Shown here: positions 35,711 to 47,167 of the stretch, piece after piece
Numbering within the stretch: the stretch's first letter is position 1
How the letters are laid out: every line of letters starts with the position of its first letter
NCBI RefSeq assembly: GCF_023923225.1
Contig: NZ_CP099489.1
Coordinates: 744,001-808,000, forward strand
DNA from: Ornithinimicrobium faecis
GTDB lineage: Bacteria > Actinomycetota > Actinomycetes > Actinomycetales > Dermatophilaceae
Direction of reading: 5' to 3'
DNA: 64,000 nucleotides
Made by a program: the position numbers and the translations under genes
The notes under the pieces: model-generated
What the model was told of the DNA's origin: nothing
What the model saw: only the letters and a program-made list of their open reading frames with translations
Database searches by the model: none

Positions 35711-35807
35711 GGTGCCTCCCTCTGGCTGGGGTGCGGTCAGGTCATTGTCCCCCGACCGCACCCCCGGTGGTGGTGCTTGCCGTATGCCGTCAGCTGGCTG
35801 GGGCGAC

Positions 35808-36890
35808 TCAGTCGCCCAGGCGCAGGCCGGACTCGGCGTGGAAGACGTGGATGTGGTCGGACTTCGGCACAAAGTGGACGACCTCACCCTTCATCGGCGG
35901 GGTGCGTCCGTCGACCCGGGCGATGAACGGCCGGTCCTCGGACTCGGCGCCGGGCACCTGGCCGTAGACGTAGGCGTCCGCGCCGAGCTCTTCGACGACG
36001 GCGACCTCGACCGGCAGCCCCGTGCCGTCGGTGGTCATGGTCAGGTCCTCCGGGCGCACGCCGATCACGGCGCGCTCGCCGGCACCGGCGAGCACATCGC
36101 GCTCGATCGGCAGCGTGCCCTCACCGAACTTCACGCCGCCGTCGGTGACTGCGACGTCCATCAGGTTCATCGCTGGGGAGCCGATGAAGCCGGCGACGAA
36201 GACATTGTTGGGGTGGTCATACATGCGGCGGGGGGCGTCGCACTGCTGCAGGATGCCGTCCTTGAGCACGGCGACGCGGTCGCCCATCGTCATGGCCTCG
36301 ACCTGGTCGTGGGTGACATAGACGGTGGTGACCCCGAGGCGGCGCTGCAGGGAGGCGATCTGGGTGCGGGTCTGCACCCGCAGTTTGGCGTCCAGGTTGG
36401 ACAGCGGCTCATCCATCAGGAAGACCTGGGGCTGACGCACGATCGCCCGGCCCATGGCCACCCGCTGCCGCTGACCGCCGGAGAGGGCCTTGGGCTTGCG
36501 GTCCAGATAGGGCTCAAGGTCCAGGATCTTGGCGGCCTCTTCCACGCGCTCGCGGATCTCGGCCTTGGACTTGCCCGCAATGCGCAGTGCAAAGCCCATG
36601 TTGTCGGCGACCGACATGTGCGGATAGAGCGCGTAGTTCTGGAAGACCATCGCGACGTCGCGGTCCTTGGGCGGCAGGTCGGTGACCTCGCGGTCGCCGA
36701 TCATGATGCGCCCGGAGTTGACCTCCTCCAGGCCGGCGAGCATGCGCAGGCTGGTGGACTTGCCACATCCGGAGGGGCCGACGAGCACGAGGAACTCGCC
36801 GTCGGCGATGTCGATGTCCAGGGAGTCCACGGCCGGGATGTCCGAGCCGGGATAGATCCTGGTGGCCTTGTCAAAGGTCACTGTTGCCAT
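35808..36890 (-). CDS. sugar ABC transporter ATP-binding protein (MalK/MsmK/UgpC type)
   Basis: 360-residue ATPase of CUT1 sugar importers. Walker A GPSGCGKST, Q-loop VFQNYALYPH, signature LSGGQRQRVAMGRA, Walker B VFLMDEPLSNLD, H-loop YVTHDQVEAM, then an MRP/TOBE C-terminal regulatory domain (GVRPEDLTM). Divergent from malE with MalR-type palindromes between. Most likely energises MalFG encoded next door; such ATPases often serve several sugar importers. Confidence 0.95.
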   Translation of the reverse strand: MATVTFDKATRIYPGSDIPAVDSLDIDIADGEFLVLVGPSGCGKSTSLRMLAGLEEVNSGRIMIGDREVTDLPPKDRDVAMVFQNYALYPHMSVADNMGFALRIAGKSKAEIRERVEEAAKILDLEPYLDRKPKALSGGQRQRVAMGRAIVRQPQVFLMDEPLSNLDAKLRVQTRTQIASLQRRLGVTTVYVTHDQVEAMTMGDRVAVLKDGILQQCDAPRRMYDHPNNVFVAGFIGSPAMNLMDVAVTDGGVKFGEGTLPIERDVLAGAGERAVIGVRPEDLTMTTDGTGLPVEVAVVEELGADAYVYGQVPGAESEDRPFIARVDGRTPPMKGEVVHFVPKSDHIHVFHAESGLRLGD

Positions 36891-37183
36891 AGGGGGACTT
36901 CTCCTTCACCGGCAGGAACGTGCCGGACGATCCGTTGTAAAGGACGGTCCCGCCAGCGGGTGCTGACGGAAGACAGCCGGGGCGATGTGCCCCGAGAGGT
37001 CCCGGCCCCGAGTGGGGCCGGTCACCGGCGGCACTGCCCGTGACTGGTTCAACCCTACTCCATTGCAAGATCTTGCAAGATCTGTAAGGTCCTGCCATGC
37101 TAGCCCACGTCCTGTTCGGGACGACCAACGGCGCAGGCCGGCCGCGACCCCTCGCGGAACAGACGATGTTCGAAGGAGAACAC
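36891..37183. promoter_or_regulatory. divergent control region of the ATPase gene and malE
   Basis: About 290 non-coding bases. The main features are two overlapping palindromes at 37063-37083 and a GAAGGAG ribosome site just before malE. The stretch 36900-37050 shows no gene. Confidence 0.6.
37063..37083. promoter_or_regulatory. overlapping LacI/MalR-type operators
   Basis: TTGCAAGATCTTGCAA (37063-37078) and AGATCTTGCAAGATCT (37068-37083) are each perfect 16-base palindromes offset by 5 bases. Position between the divergent ATPase gene and malE, with a LacI-family gene ending the mal operon, makes them the likely MalR site. Confidence 0.7.
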
Positions 37184-38566
37184 ATGAAGCGCACGACCGG
37201 CGCGATCGCGATGGCGGGCATCACTGCCCTCCTGCTGACTGCTTGCGGTGGCGACACCGAGTCCGACGATCCCACGACGCCCGCCGCTGGCGAGGAGGAG
37301 TCCGAGGCTCCCGAGGGCGACGACGAGGGCGCGGCCACCGACGAGGGTGAGGCTGGCGAGGAGACCGCTGCCCCCGAGGGTGACGACGCCGCTGGCGAGA
37401 CGGCCGGGCCGCCGGCTGCCAGTGACGGCACCAGCCTGGTGATCTGGGCGGACGACCTGCGTGCCGCCGCCATCGAGCCGCTGACCGAGACCTTCACCGC
37501 CGACACCGGCGTCGAGGTGAAGGTCCAGATCGTTGCTCAGGAGAAGCTGCGCGAGCAGTTCAAGGACGCCGTCGGTCAGGGTGCCGGCCCGGACATCACC
37601 ATCGGTGCGCACGACTGGCTGGGCGAGCTCGTCCAGAACAACGTCGTGGCCCCGGTGCAGATTGCCCCGGACACCGCCGAGCAGTTCGTGCCCGAGTCGA
37701 TCGAGGCCGTGACCTTCGAGGGCCAGCTCTATGCCGTGCCCTACTCCGTGGAGTCCCTCGCGCTGATCCGCAACACCGACCTGGCCCCCGAGGTCCCCGC
37801 CACCATGGAGGCCCTCGTGGCCGATGGTGAGGCCATGGTCGAGGCCGGCGACACCGAGCTGATCCTGGCCCAGGAACTGGGCAAGGAGGGCAACGCCTTC
37901 TCGATGTATCCCTACCTGGCCGCCTACGGCCCCGGCATCTTCCCGCTCCTTGACGAGGGCGGGTTCGACGGCAGCGAGGCCATCCTGGACTCCCCGGAGA
38001 CCATCCAGGGGGCCGAGAAGCTGGCCTGGCTCGGTGAGACCGCTGCGCTGAGCACCAACCAGGACGCCTCCAACGTGATCCCGAACTTCGTCGACGGCAA
38101 GGCGGCCTACATGGTCTCTGGCCCGTGGGCGATCGACCAGATCACCGAGGCCGGCATCAACTACGCCATCGACCCGATCCCCGACTTCGAGGACGGCGGC
38201 GAGACCTCGCCGTTCCTGGGCGTCCAGGCCTTCTATGTCTCGGCCGAGTCGCTGAACCCGCAGATCGCCCAGACCTTCGTGCAGGAGTATGTCCCGTCCG
38301 AGGAGGTCCAGGTCGGCATGTTCGAGGCTGACCGTCGCCCGCCGGCCCTGACCGCCGCCGCCGAGCAGGTGCAGGCCCAGGACGACGACGTCGAGGCCTG
38401 GGCGACCGCTGCCGAGGGTGGCATCCCGATGCCGAACATCCCGCAGATGAACGCCGTCTGGGGCCCGTTGGGCAAGGCGACCGCCGACATCGTCGACGGT
38501 GCCGACCCGGCCGAGCGGATGGGCACCGCCCAGACCGAGGTCGCCACAGCTCTCGGCGGCAAGTAA
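37184..38566 (+). CDS. malE: maltose-type ABC transporter substrate-binding lipoprotein
   Basis: 460 residues. Signal peptide TGAIAMAGITALLLTACGG with lipobox LTAC, then an unusually long acidic, Ala/Glu-rich linker (about residues 25-80), then the MalE-like domain starting SLVIWADDLRAAAIEPLTET. PYSVESLALIRNTDL and MVSGPWAIDQI are typical. GAAGGAG precedes the ATG at 37184. First gene of malE-malF-malG-regulator. Binding of maltose, maltodextrin or trehalose cannot be told apart from sequence. Confidence 0.92.
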   Translation: MKRTTGAIAMAGITALLLTACGGDTESDDPTTPAAGEEESEAPEGDDEGAATDEGEAGEETAAPEGDDAAGETAGPPAASDGTSLVIWADDLRAAAIEPLTETFTADTGVEVKVQIVAQEKLREQFKDAVGQGAGPDITIGAHDWLGELVQNNVVAPVQIAPDTAEQFVPESIEAVTFEGQLYAVPYSVESLALIRNTDLAPEVPATMEALVADGEAMVEAGDTELILAQELGKEGNAFSMYPYLAAYGPGIFPLLDEGGFDGSEAILDSPETIQGAEKLAWLGETAALSTNQDASNVIPNFVDGKAAYMVSGPWAIDQITEAGINYAIDPIPDFEDGGETSPFLGVQAFYVSAESLNPQIAQTFVQEYVPSEEVQVGMFEADRRPPALTAAAEQVQAQDDDVEAWATAAEGGIPMPNIPQMNAVWGPLGKATADIVDGADPAERMGTAQTEVATALGGK

Positions 38567-38671
38567 CACCCACCGGATGGGGTGTGCCGACCCAGCCGGG
38601 CGGCATACCCCATCTGGTTGTTCCCACCCCTCCGATCCGGTCCCTCGACAACGACGTCCTCTGGAGCACTG

Positions 38672-40273
38672 ATGTCCCAAGCCCCTGTCGGCCAGCCACC
38701 CGCGAGCCCGCCCTGGGTGCTCGCCGTGAAGTGGCTGCTGATCGCCCTCACGCTGCTCGCGTGCACCTATCTGGCCTGGCGTGCCGTCGAGGCCGGCTCG
38801 TGGCTGATCGTGACGGTCGTCGCCTTCGTGGCGATGGCGGTCCTGGTGGTCTATGCCACGCGCCGCGGGATCACGCTGAAGTATCTGCTGCCGGGGTTGC
38901 TGCTGCTCACGCTCTTCCAGGTCTGGCCGATCGCCTACACGGTCGCCACCGCCTTCACGAACTATGGCGATGGCCACTCGCTGACCAAGGAGGAGGCGAT
39001 CGAGGCCGTCCAGGCCCAGTCGGTGCGCCCCGAGCCGGACTCGGCACGCTACGGGATGTCCGTGGCGATCCCCGAGGGTGAGGCCATCGCGACCGCCGAC
39101 CTGTCCTTCCTGCTGTCCCGTCCGGCGGCCGAGGACGCCGGGGGTGACAACGTCCTGGACGGGCAGGAGCTGTTCGTCGGGACGATGGAGGGGCTGGAGC
39201 CCCTGCCCGCAGATGGGGTGACACTGCGCGGCAATGGCACCATCGGCGAGGCCCCGAGCTTCCAGGTGCTGACGCTGGTGGAGGCCAACGAGCGAGCGCA
39301 GGACGTCGCCGAGTTTGCGGTCCCGCTCGAGGGGGGCGCGGGTATCAAGGCCGCCACCGGCACCCAGGCGTTTGTCGGGCGGACCACCACGACCTACGAC
39401 GCCGATGCCGACACGATGACCACCATCGACGGCAAGGTCTACGTCGCGCAGGACGGCAACTTCGTCCCGCAGGACGGGGAGGGCCCGGCGCTGCCGACGG
39501 GATGGACCGAGAACGTCGGGCTGGACAACTTCACCTCGATCTTCACCGACTCCGCGCTGCGCAACGGCTTCCTCAAGATCTTCCTGTGGAACCTGGTCTT
39601 CCCCCTGGTGAGCGTGGGGTCGACCTTCATCCTGGGCATGCTCTTGGCGCTGCTGTTCAATGATCCACGGCTGAAGGGCAAGGGGATCTATCGGTCCCTG
39701 CTGATCCTGCCCTACGCCCTGCCGATCTTCGTGACGGCCATCGTGTGGGCGGCGATGTTCAACCAGGACTTCGGCATGATCAATGACGTCACGGGACTCA
39801 ACATCGACTGGCTCGGTGATCCGTGGGCGGCCAGATCCGCGGTGCTGATCACCAACCTGTGGCTCGGCTTCCCCTATATGTTCCTGATCTGCACCGGGGC
39901 CCTGCAGTCGATCCCCTCGGACGTCAAGGAGGCGGCCTCGGTCGACGGCGCCGGCCCGGTCCGCACCCTGGTGTCGGTGACGATGCCGCTGCTGCTGGTG
40001 GCCGTCGGGCCGCTGCTGGTGGCCTCCTTCGCCTTCAACTTCAACAACTTCGGTCTGATCTATCTGCTGACCGGCGGCGGTCCGTTCGACGCCGCCAACA
40101 GTCAGGTGGGCAACACCGACCTGCTGATCACCTTCGCCTACCGTCTGGCGCTGGAGTCGGGGACGCCCAACATCGGGCTCGCCTCGGCCGTCAGCATCAT
40201 CATCTTCCTGCTGGTGGGAGCCCTGAGCTATGCCGGGTTCCGCCAGTCCAAGGCTCTTGAAGAGGTGAACTAA
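38672..40273 (+). CDS. malF: maltose-type ABC transporter permease MalF
   Basis: 533 residues. Three or four N-terminal helices, then a large extracytoplasmic insertion (about residues 95-285) as in E. coli MalF P2, then the permease core with the EAA loop EAASVDGAGPVRTLVSVTMP. Ends YAGFRQSKALEEVN. ATG 38672 has GGAG shortly upstream. The malG ATG follows two bases after the stop. Confidence 0.92.
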   Translation: MSQAPVGQPPASPPWVLAVKWLLIALTLLACTYLAWRAVEAGSWLIVTVVAFVAMAVLVVYATRRGITLKYLLPGLLLLTLFQVWPIAYTVATAFTNYGDGHSLTKEEAIEAVQAQSVRPEPDSARYGMSVAIPEGEAIATADLSFLLSRPAAEDAGGDNVLDGQELFVGTMEGLEPLPADGVTLRGNGTIGEAPSFQVLTLVEANERAQDVAEFAVPLEGGAGIKAATGTQAFVGRTTTTYDADADTMTTIDGKVYVAQDGNFVPQDGEGPALPTGWTENVGLDNFTSIFTDSALRNGFLKIFLWNLVFPLVSVGSTFILGMLLALLFNDPRLKGKGIYRSLLILPYALPIFVTAIVWAAMFNQDFGMINDVTGLNIDWLGDPWAARSAVLITNLWLGFPYMFLICTGALQSIPSDVKEAASVDGAGPVRTLVSVTMPLLLVAVGPLLVASFAFNFNNFGLIYLLTGGGPFDAANSQVGNTDLLITFAYRLALESGTPNIGLASAVSIIIFLLVGALSYAGFRQSKALEEVN

Positions 40274-40275
40274 CG

Positions 40276-41220
40276 ATGTCTCAGCCTGCTGCTGCCGGCG
40301 CCCCCGGGGCCGTGCCCGCCGAAGCCATCACACCGTCCGCCGGCCAGCGCACGGCGGAGGTTGTTCCCGTCGGCCAGAAGCCGCGCACCGGCGTCTGGTG
40401 GCGCCACGCCCTGGCGATCCTCGCCCTGGTGTGGGCGCTGTTCCCGGTGATGTTCGTCGTCTCGGCCGCCCTCAACCCCGCCGGCACGCTCAACAGCGCG
40501 TCCCCGATCCCGACGTCCTTCTCGCTGAAGAACTTCACGGACCTGTTTGCGTCCACGACCTTCCCGTTCTGGAGCTGGTTCCAGAACTCGCTGATCATCG
40601 CCGGGCTGGGCACCTTCATCCAGGTCTTCATCGGCGCTGCCGCGGCGTTCGCCTTCTCCCGCCTGCGCTGGAAGGGGCGACGCCCGGGCCTGATGGCCCT
40701 GCTGCTGTCCCAGATGTTCCCGGCGCTGCTGGCCTTCCCCGCGCTCTATCTGATGTTCCTGCGCATCGGCGACGTGATCCCCGAGATCGGGCTCAACACG
40801 CTGTGGGGTCTGCTGCTGGTCTATCTGGGTGGCTCGATGGGCGCCAACGTCTGGCTGCTCAAGGGCTATTTCGACACCATCCCCAAGGAGCTCGACGAGG
40901 CCGCCATGATGGACGGCGCCAGCCACGCGCGGATCTTCTTCACGATGACCCTGCGCCTGGTGGCCCCGATCCTGGCCACAGTCGGCATCCTGGCCTTCGT
41001 CGCGCTGTGGGGCGAGTTCATGCTGGCCAGCATCTTCCTGCTGGACCAGGAGCGCCGCACCCTCGGTGTCGGTCTGTATTCGTTGAACCTGGCCGACCGC
41101 AACAAATACTTCGGGATGTTCTGCGCCGGTGCGCTCATCGCCTCGCTGCCGCCGGTCGCGGTCTATCTCTCCCTGCAGAAGCAGCTCATCGGCGGCCTCA
41201 CGCAGGGCTCGGTGAAATAG
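40276..41220 (+). CDS. malG: maltose-type ABC transporter permease MalG
   Basis: 314 residues, six transmembrane helices; EAA loop ELDEAAMMDGASHARIFFTM and the MalG C-terminus FCAGALIASLPPVAVYLSLQ-KQLIGGLTQGSVK. An N-terminal Ala/Pro-rich extension of about 30 residues precedes the first helix. Tightly packed between malF and the lacI-type gene. Confidence 0.94.
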   Translation: MSQPAAAGAPGAVPAEAITPSAGQRTAEVVPVGQKPRTGVWWRHALAILALVWALFPVMFVVSAALNPAGTLNSASPIPTSFSLKNFTDLFASTTFPFWSWFQNSLIIAGLGTFIQVFIGAAAAFAFSRLRWKGRRPGLMALLLSQMFPALLAFPALYLMFLRIGDVIPEIGLNTLWGLLLVYLGGSMGANVWLLKGYFDTIPKELDEAAMMDGASHARIFFTMTLRLVAPILATVGILAFVALWGEFMLASIFLLDQERRTLGVGLYSLNLADRNKYFGMFCAGALIASLPPVAVYLSLQKQLIGGLTQGSVK

Positions 41221-41222
41221 CC

Positions 41223-42230
41223 GTGAGCCGACTCGCCGACCTGGCGCAGCACGCGGGCGTCAGTGAGGCGACCGTCAGCCGGGTCCTCAACGACCGCCCG
41301 GGCGTGGCCCAGCACACCCGCAAGGCCGTGCTCACCGCCCTCGACGTGCTCGGCTATGAGCGACCCAGCAAACTGCGTCGCAGCAGCGCGGGGCTGGTGG
41401 GTCTGGTCGTGCCGGAGCTGACCAACCCGATCTTCCCGGCCTTCGCCCAGGCGGTCGAGACGCAGCTGGCCGCAGCCAACTTCACCCCCGTCCTGTGCAC
41501 CCAGGTGCCCGGCGGCGTGCGGGAGGACGAATACGTCGAGATGCTCCTGGAGCGTGGCGTGGCCAGCATCATCTTCATCAGCGGCTATCACGCGGACACC
41601 CGGGCGAGCACCGAGCGCTACACCTCGCTGCGCGAGCGCGGCCTGCCGATCGCCCTGATCAACGGCTGGCGCGAGGACGTCGTTGCCAGTTTCATCTCCA
41701 ACGACGACGTCGCCGGGGTGCAGTTGGCGGTCCGGCACCTGCGCGACCTCGGTCACACCCGCATCGGGCTGGCCACCGGACCCAACCGCTATGTGCCGGT
41801 GCAGCGCAAGATCCAGGGCTATGAGCGGGCCATGGATGAGCTGCTGCCCGACGCCGAGCAGTTCGTCTCGACCACGCACTTCAGCGTCGAGGGCGGGCAG
41901 GCGGCCGGGCGCAACCTGCTCGATGAGGGCGTCACCGGCGTGGTCTGCGGCTCCGACATCATGGCGCTGGGCGTGGTCCGCGCCGTCCGCCAGGAGGGCC
42001 TGCGGGTGCCCGAGGACGTCTCCGTCATCGGCTCCGACGACTCCCAACTCATCGCGTTCACCGACCCGCCGCTGACCACGGTCCGCCAGGACGTCACGGC
42101 GATGAGTGAGGCGGCGGTGACTGCCATCCTGGAGGAGATCCAGGGCGAGGAGGCCGTTCACCGGGAGTATCTGTTCGCCCCCGAGCTGATCCTGCGCAGC
42201 TCCACCGGCGCCGTGCCCGGCCGTCCCTGA
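41223..42230 (+). CDS. LacI-family transcriptional regulator (MalR-like)
   Basis: 335 residues: N-terminal HTH RLADLAQHAGVSEATVSRVL with hinge helix, then the periplasmic-binding-like effector domain (VGLVVPELTNPIFPAFAQAV, GLATGPNRYVPVQRKIQGYE, PEDVSVIGSDDSQLIAFTDP). The GTG starts two bases after the malG stop, so it is co-transcribed with the transporter it likely represses through the palindromes at 37063-37083. Confidence 0.93.
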   Translation: MSRLADLAQHAGVSEATVSRVLNDRPGVAQHTRKAVLTALDVLGYERPSKLRRSSAGLVGLVVPELTNPIFPAFAQAVETQLAAANFTPVLCTQVPGGVREDEYVEMLLERGVASIIFISGYHADTRASTERYTSLRERGLPIALINGWREDVVASFISNDDVAGVQLAVRHLRDLGHTRIGLATGPNRYVPVQRKIQGYERAMDELLPDAEQFVSTTHFSVEGGQAAGRNLLDEGVTGVVCGSDIMALGVVRAVRQEGLRVPEDVSVIGSDDSQLIAFTDPPLTTVRQDVTAMSEAAVTAILEEIQGEEAVHREYLFAPELILRSSTGAVPGRP

Positions 42231-42295
42231 TCGAGTCAGCCGGCCCTCGGCATACGGAATCTGTCCTGGCGCCGTCCCCCAGGGTGCAGGTGGAC

Positions 42296-42336
42296 GGATC
42301 CTTCACGCCTCGTCCGGCGTGTTGCGTGAAGGATCC
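42296..42336. terminator. hairpin overlapping the end of otsB
   Basis: 13-bp perfect arms GGATCCTTCACGC / GCGTGAAGGATCC around a 15-base loop. The otsB stop codon (42303-42305) lies inside the left arm, so the last eleven codons of otsB are part of the hairpin; malR ends convergently 65 bases away. Confidence 0.6.
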
Positions 42337-43166
42337 ATGCAGTTGGTGGCTGGCCGGGCAGCGCGACGGCGCAGCTCGAGCAGGGCGCGCACCAGCGCCA
42401 GCACCTGCGCCTCGTCGTCGACCCGGTGCTGCGCGGCCGTGTCGCCCTGCCCGACCTTGACGGTCAGGTCGGTGGGCCGCAGCACGCCAAAGGCCTGCTC
42501 GTCGGTGACGTCATCGCCCACGAACAGCACCGAGTCGACGGAGTGCTCCTGCGCCAACTCCAGCAGGGCGACCCCCTTGCCGACGTGGCGGGTGGCCAGC
42601 TCGAGGACCTCTTTGCCGGGGGTCACCACCAGGCCGGTATGCCGAGTGACCACCTCCTCAGCGGCCCGCACCGCAGCCTCGGTCTCCTGACCGCTCAGGC
42701 CCCGGGTGTGCAGCACCAGTGAGTGGGGCTTGCGCTCGACGCGTGCTCGGGGATGGTCTCGGAGCACGGTGGCCAGGTCCGCGTCCAACGCGGCAAAACG
42801 GGTCTGCTCGGTGGCGTCCCGGGAGGGGGCCTGAGCCTCGGAGGAGCGCTCGACGCCGTGGCTGCCGACCAGCAGCACCGGCTCGGCCAGCCGGGTCAGC
42901 TCGATCAGGTCGGCCAGGGCACGGCCGGAGACGAGTGCCACGAGCGTCTCGGGGAGGCAGGACAACTCGTTGAGCAGTTCCTCGCTGCCGGGCAGCGCAC
43001 GCGCGTCCATCGGCTCGTCGACCAGCGGCGCGAGCGTGCCGTCAAAGTCCATCGCCACCAGGACGCGGGGGAGCGCGGCAAACCGTTGCAGTGCGTCCAC
43101 GAGGGGCGCGGCGAGGGTCGGGTCGGAACCGGGTGTCATCGGGCTGGTGATCCTCGTGCTGGTCAT
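42303..43166 (-). CDS. otsB: trehalose-6-phosphate phosphatase
   Basis: HAD-family phosphatase, 287 residues, second step of trehalose synthesis. Motif I VAMDFDGTLAPL, motif II LVSGRALADL, the trehalose-specific region ELATRHVGKGVALLELA and motif IV VLFVGDDVTDEQAFG. ATG 43166 overlaps the otsA stop (ATGA), so translation is coupled. Confidence 0.95.
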   Translation of the reverse strand: MTSTRITSPMTPGSDPTLAAPLVDALQRFAALPRVLVAMDFDGTLAPLVDEPMDARALPGSEELLNELSCLPETLVALVSGRALADLIELTRLAEPVLLVGSHGVERSSEAQAPSRDATEQTRFAALDADLATVLRDHPRARVERKPHSLVLHTRGLSGQETEAAVRAAEEVVTRHTGLVVTPGKEVLELATRHVGKGVALLELAQEHSVDSVLFVGDDVTDEQAFGVLRPTDLTVKVGQGDTAAQHRVDDEAQVLALVRALLELRRRAARPATNCMDPSRNTPDEA

Positions 43167-44614
43167 CGACGGTTCGGCTTCTGTGGGGCTGCCTCCAGAG
43201 CGCTGAGATAGTGCCGTGCCCAGGCGTGCACGTCGTGGGAGCGCACCCGTCGGCGCATCGCCAGCATGCGTTTGCGGGCGCTGGCCGGCTCCTCGCGCAT
43301 CGCAGCCAGGATGGTCTCCTTCAGCCCGGCGATGTCGTGGGGGTTGCACAGGAAGGCCTGGCTCAGCTCCTGCGCGGCGCCGGTGAACTCGCTGAGCACC
43401 AGGGCGCCGCCGCCGTCCCAGCGGCTGGCGACATACTCCTTGGCGACCAGGTTCATCCCGTCGCGCAGTGGCGTGACCAGCAGGACGTCGGCGGCCTGGA
43501 ACAGCGCGGCCATCTCCTCCTTGGGATAGGAGTGGTGCAGATAGTGGACGGCGGTCGCGCCGATGCCGGAGTGGTCCCCGTTGATCCGGCCCACCTGTCC
43601 GTCGACCTGGCTGCGGAGGTCCTGATAGGCGCTCACCCGCTCCCGGCTCGGCGTCGCGATCTGCAGCAGCGTGACCTCCGGTGCGGCGATCGCGCCGTCG
43701 CCGAACAGCTCGGAGATCGCGCGCAGCCGGTGCCGGATGCCCTTGGTGTAGTCGAGGCGGTCGATGCCCAGCAGCACCGTCTGCGGGTTGCCCAGGGACG
43801 CCCTGATCTCTCGCGCGCGGCGGCGCACCTCCGGGGTCCGGGCCAGCTCATCCATGGACCGGAAGTCGATCGAGATCGGGACTGTCGCGGTCCGGGTCCT
43901 GCGCGGCTCGGCCCCGATCAGACCGTCCTCCGCGCCCGACCAGGTGATCGTGTCCCCGGACGAGCTCGTGCCGAGCAGCTGGTGGCAGGCCCGGGTGAAG
44001 TTGGCGGCGTCGTTGCTGCGCTGGAAGCCCAGGAAGTCGGCGCCCAGCAGGCCACGGAGCACGGCCCGGCGCCAGGGCAGTTGTCCGAACAGCTCGACCG
44101 GCGGGAACGGGATGTGGTTGAACCACCCGATGCGCAGGTCGGACCGCAGCGCCCGCAGCAGGGCCGGGACCAGCTGCAACTGATAGTCGTGAATCCACAC
44201 CGTGGCCCCCGGAGCGGCAACCTTGGCGATCGCCTCGGCGAACCGGGTGTTCACCCGCTGATAGGAGGCCCACCAGCTGCGCCGATAGCGCGGTGGCACG
44301 ATCACGTCGTGATAGAGCGGCCACAGGGTCTCGTTGCTGAAGCCCTCGTAGTAGCCGCGCACCTCGTCAGCGGTCAGCACGATGGGGTGCAGCCGGATGC
44401 CGTCACGGTCGAACGGGGCAACATCCTCGCCCGGGTCTCCGGCCCAGCCGACCCAGGCCGCTGACTGCCCCTGCATGACGGCGTCCATGGCGGTCACCAG
44501 GCCGCCGGGGCTGGCCTGCCAGCGTGAGGTGCCGTCCGCCTCGGTCACCCGGTCGACCGGCAGCCGGTTCGCGGCCACCACAAAGTCGAACGTGCCCCGT
44601 GCCTCGGATGCCAC
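43163..44614 (-). CDS. otsA: alpha,alpha-trehalose-phosphate synthase
   Basis: GT20 glycosyltransferase that joins UDP- or GDP-glucose and glucose-6-phosphate. About 483 residues: N-terminal VVAANRLPVDR, acceptor region WIHDYQLQLVPALLRALR with GWFNHIPFPPVELFGQLPWR, GIDRLDYTKGIRHRL and donor loop LRDGMNLVAKEYVA. Two GTG codons are possible, 44614 and 44620; the former has GGAG five bases upstream. First gene of otsA-otsB, next to the sugar importer. Confidence 0.95.
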   Translation of the reverse strand: MASEARGTFDFVVAANRLPVDRVTEADGTSRWQASPGGLVTAMDAVMQGQSAAWVGWAGDPGEDVAPFDRDGIRLHPIVLTADEVRGYYEGFSNETLWPLYHDVIVPPRYRRSWWASYQRVNTRFAEAIAKVAAPGATVWIHDYQLQLVPALLRALRSDLRIGWFNHIPFPPVELFGQLPWRRAVLRGLLGADFLGFQRSNDAANFTRACHQLLGTSSSGDTITWSGAEDGLIGAEPRRTRTATVPISIDFRSMDELARTPEVRRRAREIRASLGNPQTVLLGIDRLDYTKGIRHRLRAISELFGDGAIAAPEVTLLQIATPSRERVSAYQDLRSQVDGQVGRINGDHSGIGATAVHYLHHSYPKEEMAALFQAADVLLVTPLRDGMNLVAKEYVASRWDGGGALVLSEFTGAAQELSQAFLCNPHDIAGLKETILAAMREEPASARKRMLAMRRRVRSHDVHAWARHYLSALEAAPQKPNRR

Positions 44615-44867
44615 AACCACTCCATCTTCGTCGGGTCATTGGATCACTCCGACCCGGACCTCACGTGGATTACCCACCTCACGCGGATGACCCGGGGTCC
44701 GACGCGGTCGGAGCGCGCCACCAGTGCAGGAAACCAACTGCCTGCCCGGTTCGTTGCTGCTCTCGAGCCTAGTCGGGCCCGTTGGGGCCCGCGATCTCAC
44801 CCCTTGGGGGCCACGACCGACCCCGAGGTGCCGTGCCGAGACGAGGAGACGCAATACGGTGGAGACC

Positions 44868-46820
<1,953 letters not shown>

Positions 46821-46834
46821 GCGCGGCGGCGCGG

Positions 46835-46896
46835 CTTTCTGTCACCTGTCACCCCCCTTCTGCCACCTGTCACCCCCTTCTGCCACCCCCTTCGGC
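46835..46896. repeat. short tandem repeat (about 20 bases)
   Basis: Three to four decaying units of TTCTGCCACCTGTCACCCCC directly after the kinase stop. Confidence 0.65.
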
Positions 46897-46936
46897 GTGT
46901 CGTGCACCGTGCCGACATCGTTGTGGCGTGTCCCGC

Positions 46937-47046
46937 GCTGCAGCACCGAACCGGTCACGCCGTTGCTGCACCAGCACCGTGTCCAGCCCTTGCTGCAGCA
47001 CCGAACCGGTCACGCCGTTGGTGCACCAGCATCGTGTCCAGAGGCT
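46937..47046. repeat. 55-base tandem duplication
   Basis: Two units, 46937-46991 and 46992-47046, both starting GCTGCAGCACCGAACCGGTC; they agree except for two substitutions and the last few bases. It lies between the Ser/Thr kinase and the riboswitch. I see no reading frame worth calling in 46821-47167. Confidence 0.8.
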
Positions 47047-47167
47047 GGATCTTCACGATTTCCACAGTGGATGTAGCACCGCGGGGCAGACCTGGGTAGT
47101 GTGGCGGGCGGCCCACCCCGGGGCCACACACAAATGCATCACGAGATCCACACGCATGGCGTGTGCC

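Noticed and set aside
37100..38977. 625-residue open frame antisense to malE
   Set aside because: Gly/Asp/Arg-rich shadow of malE; no start context or motif.
40398..41222. In-frame N-terminal extension of the LacI-type regulator across malG
   Set aside because: The extension is malG read out of frame; the HTH begins at once after GTG 41223, as in all LacI proteins.
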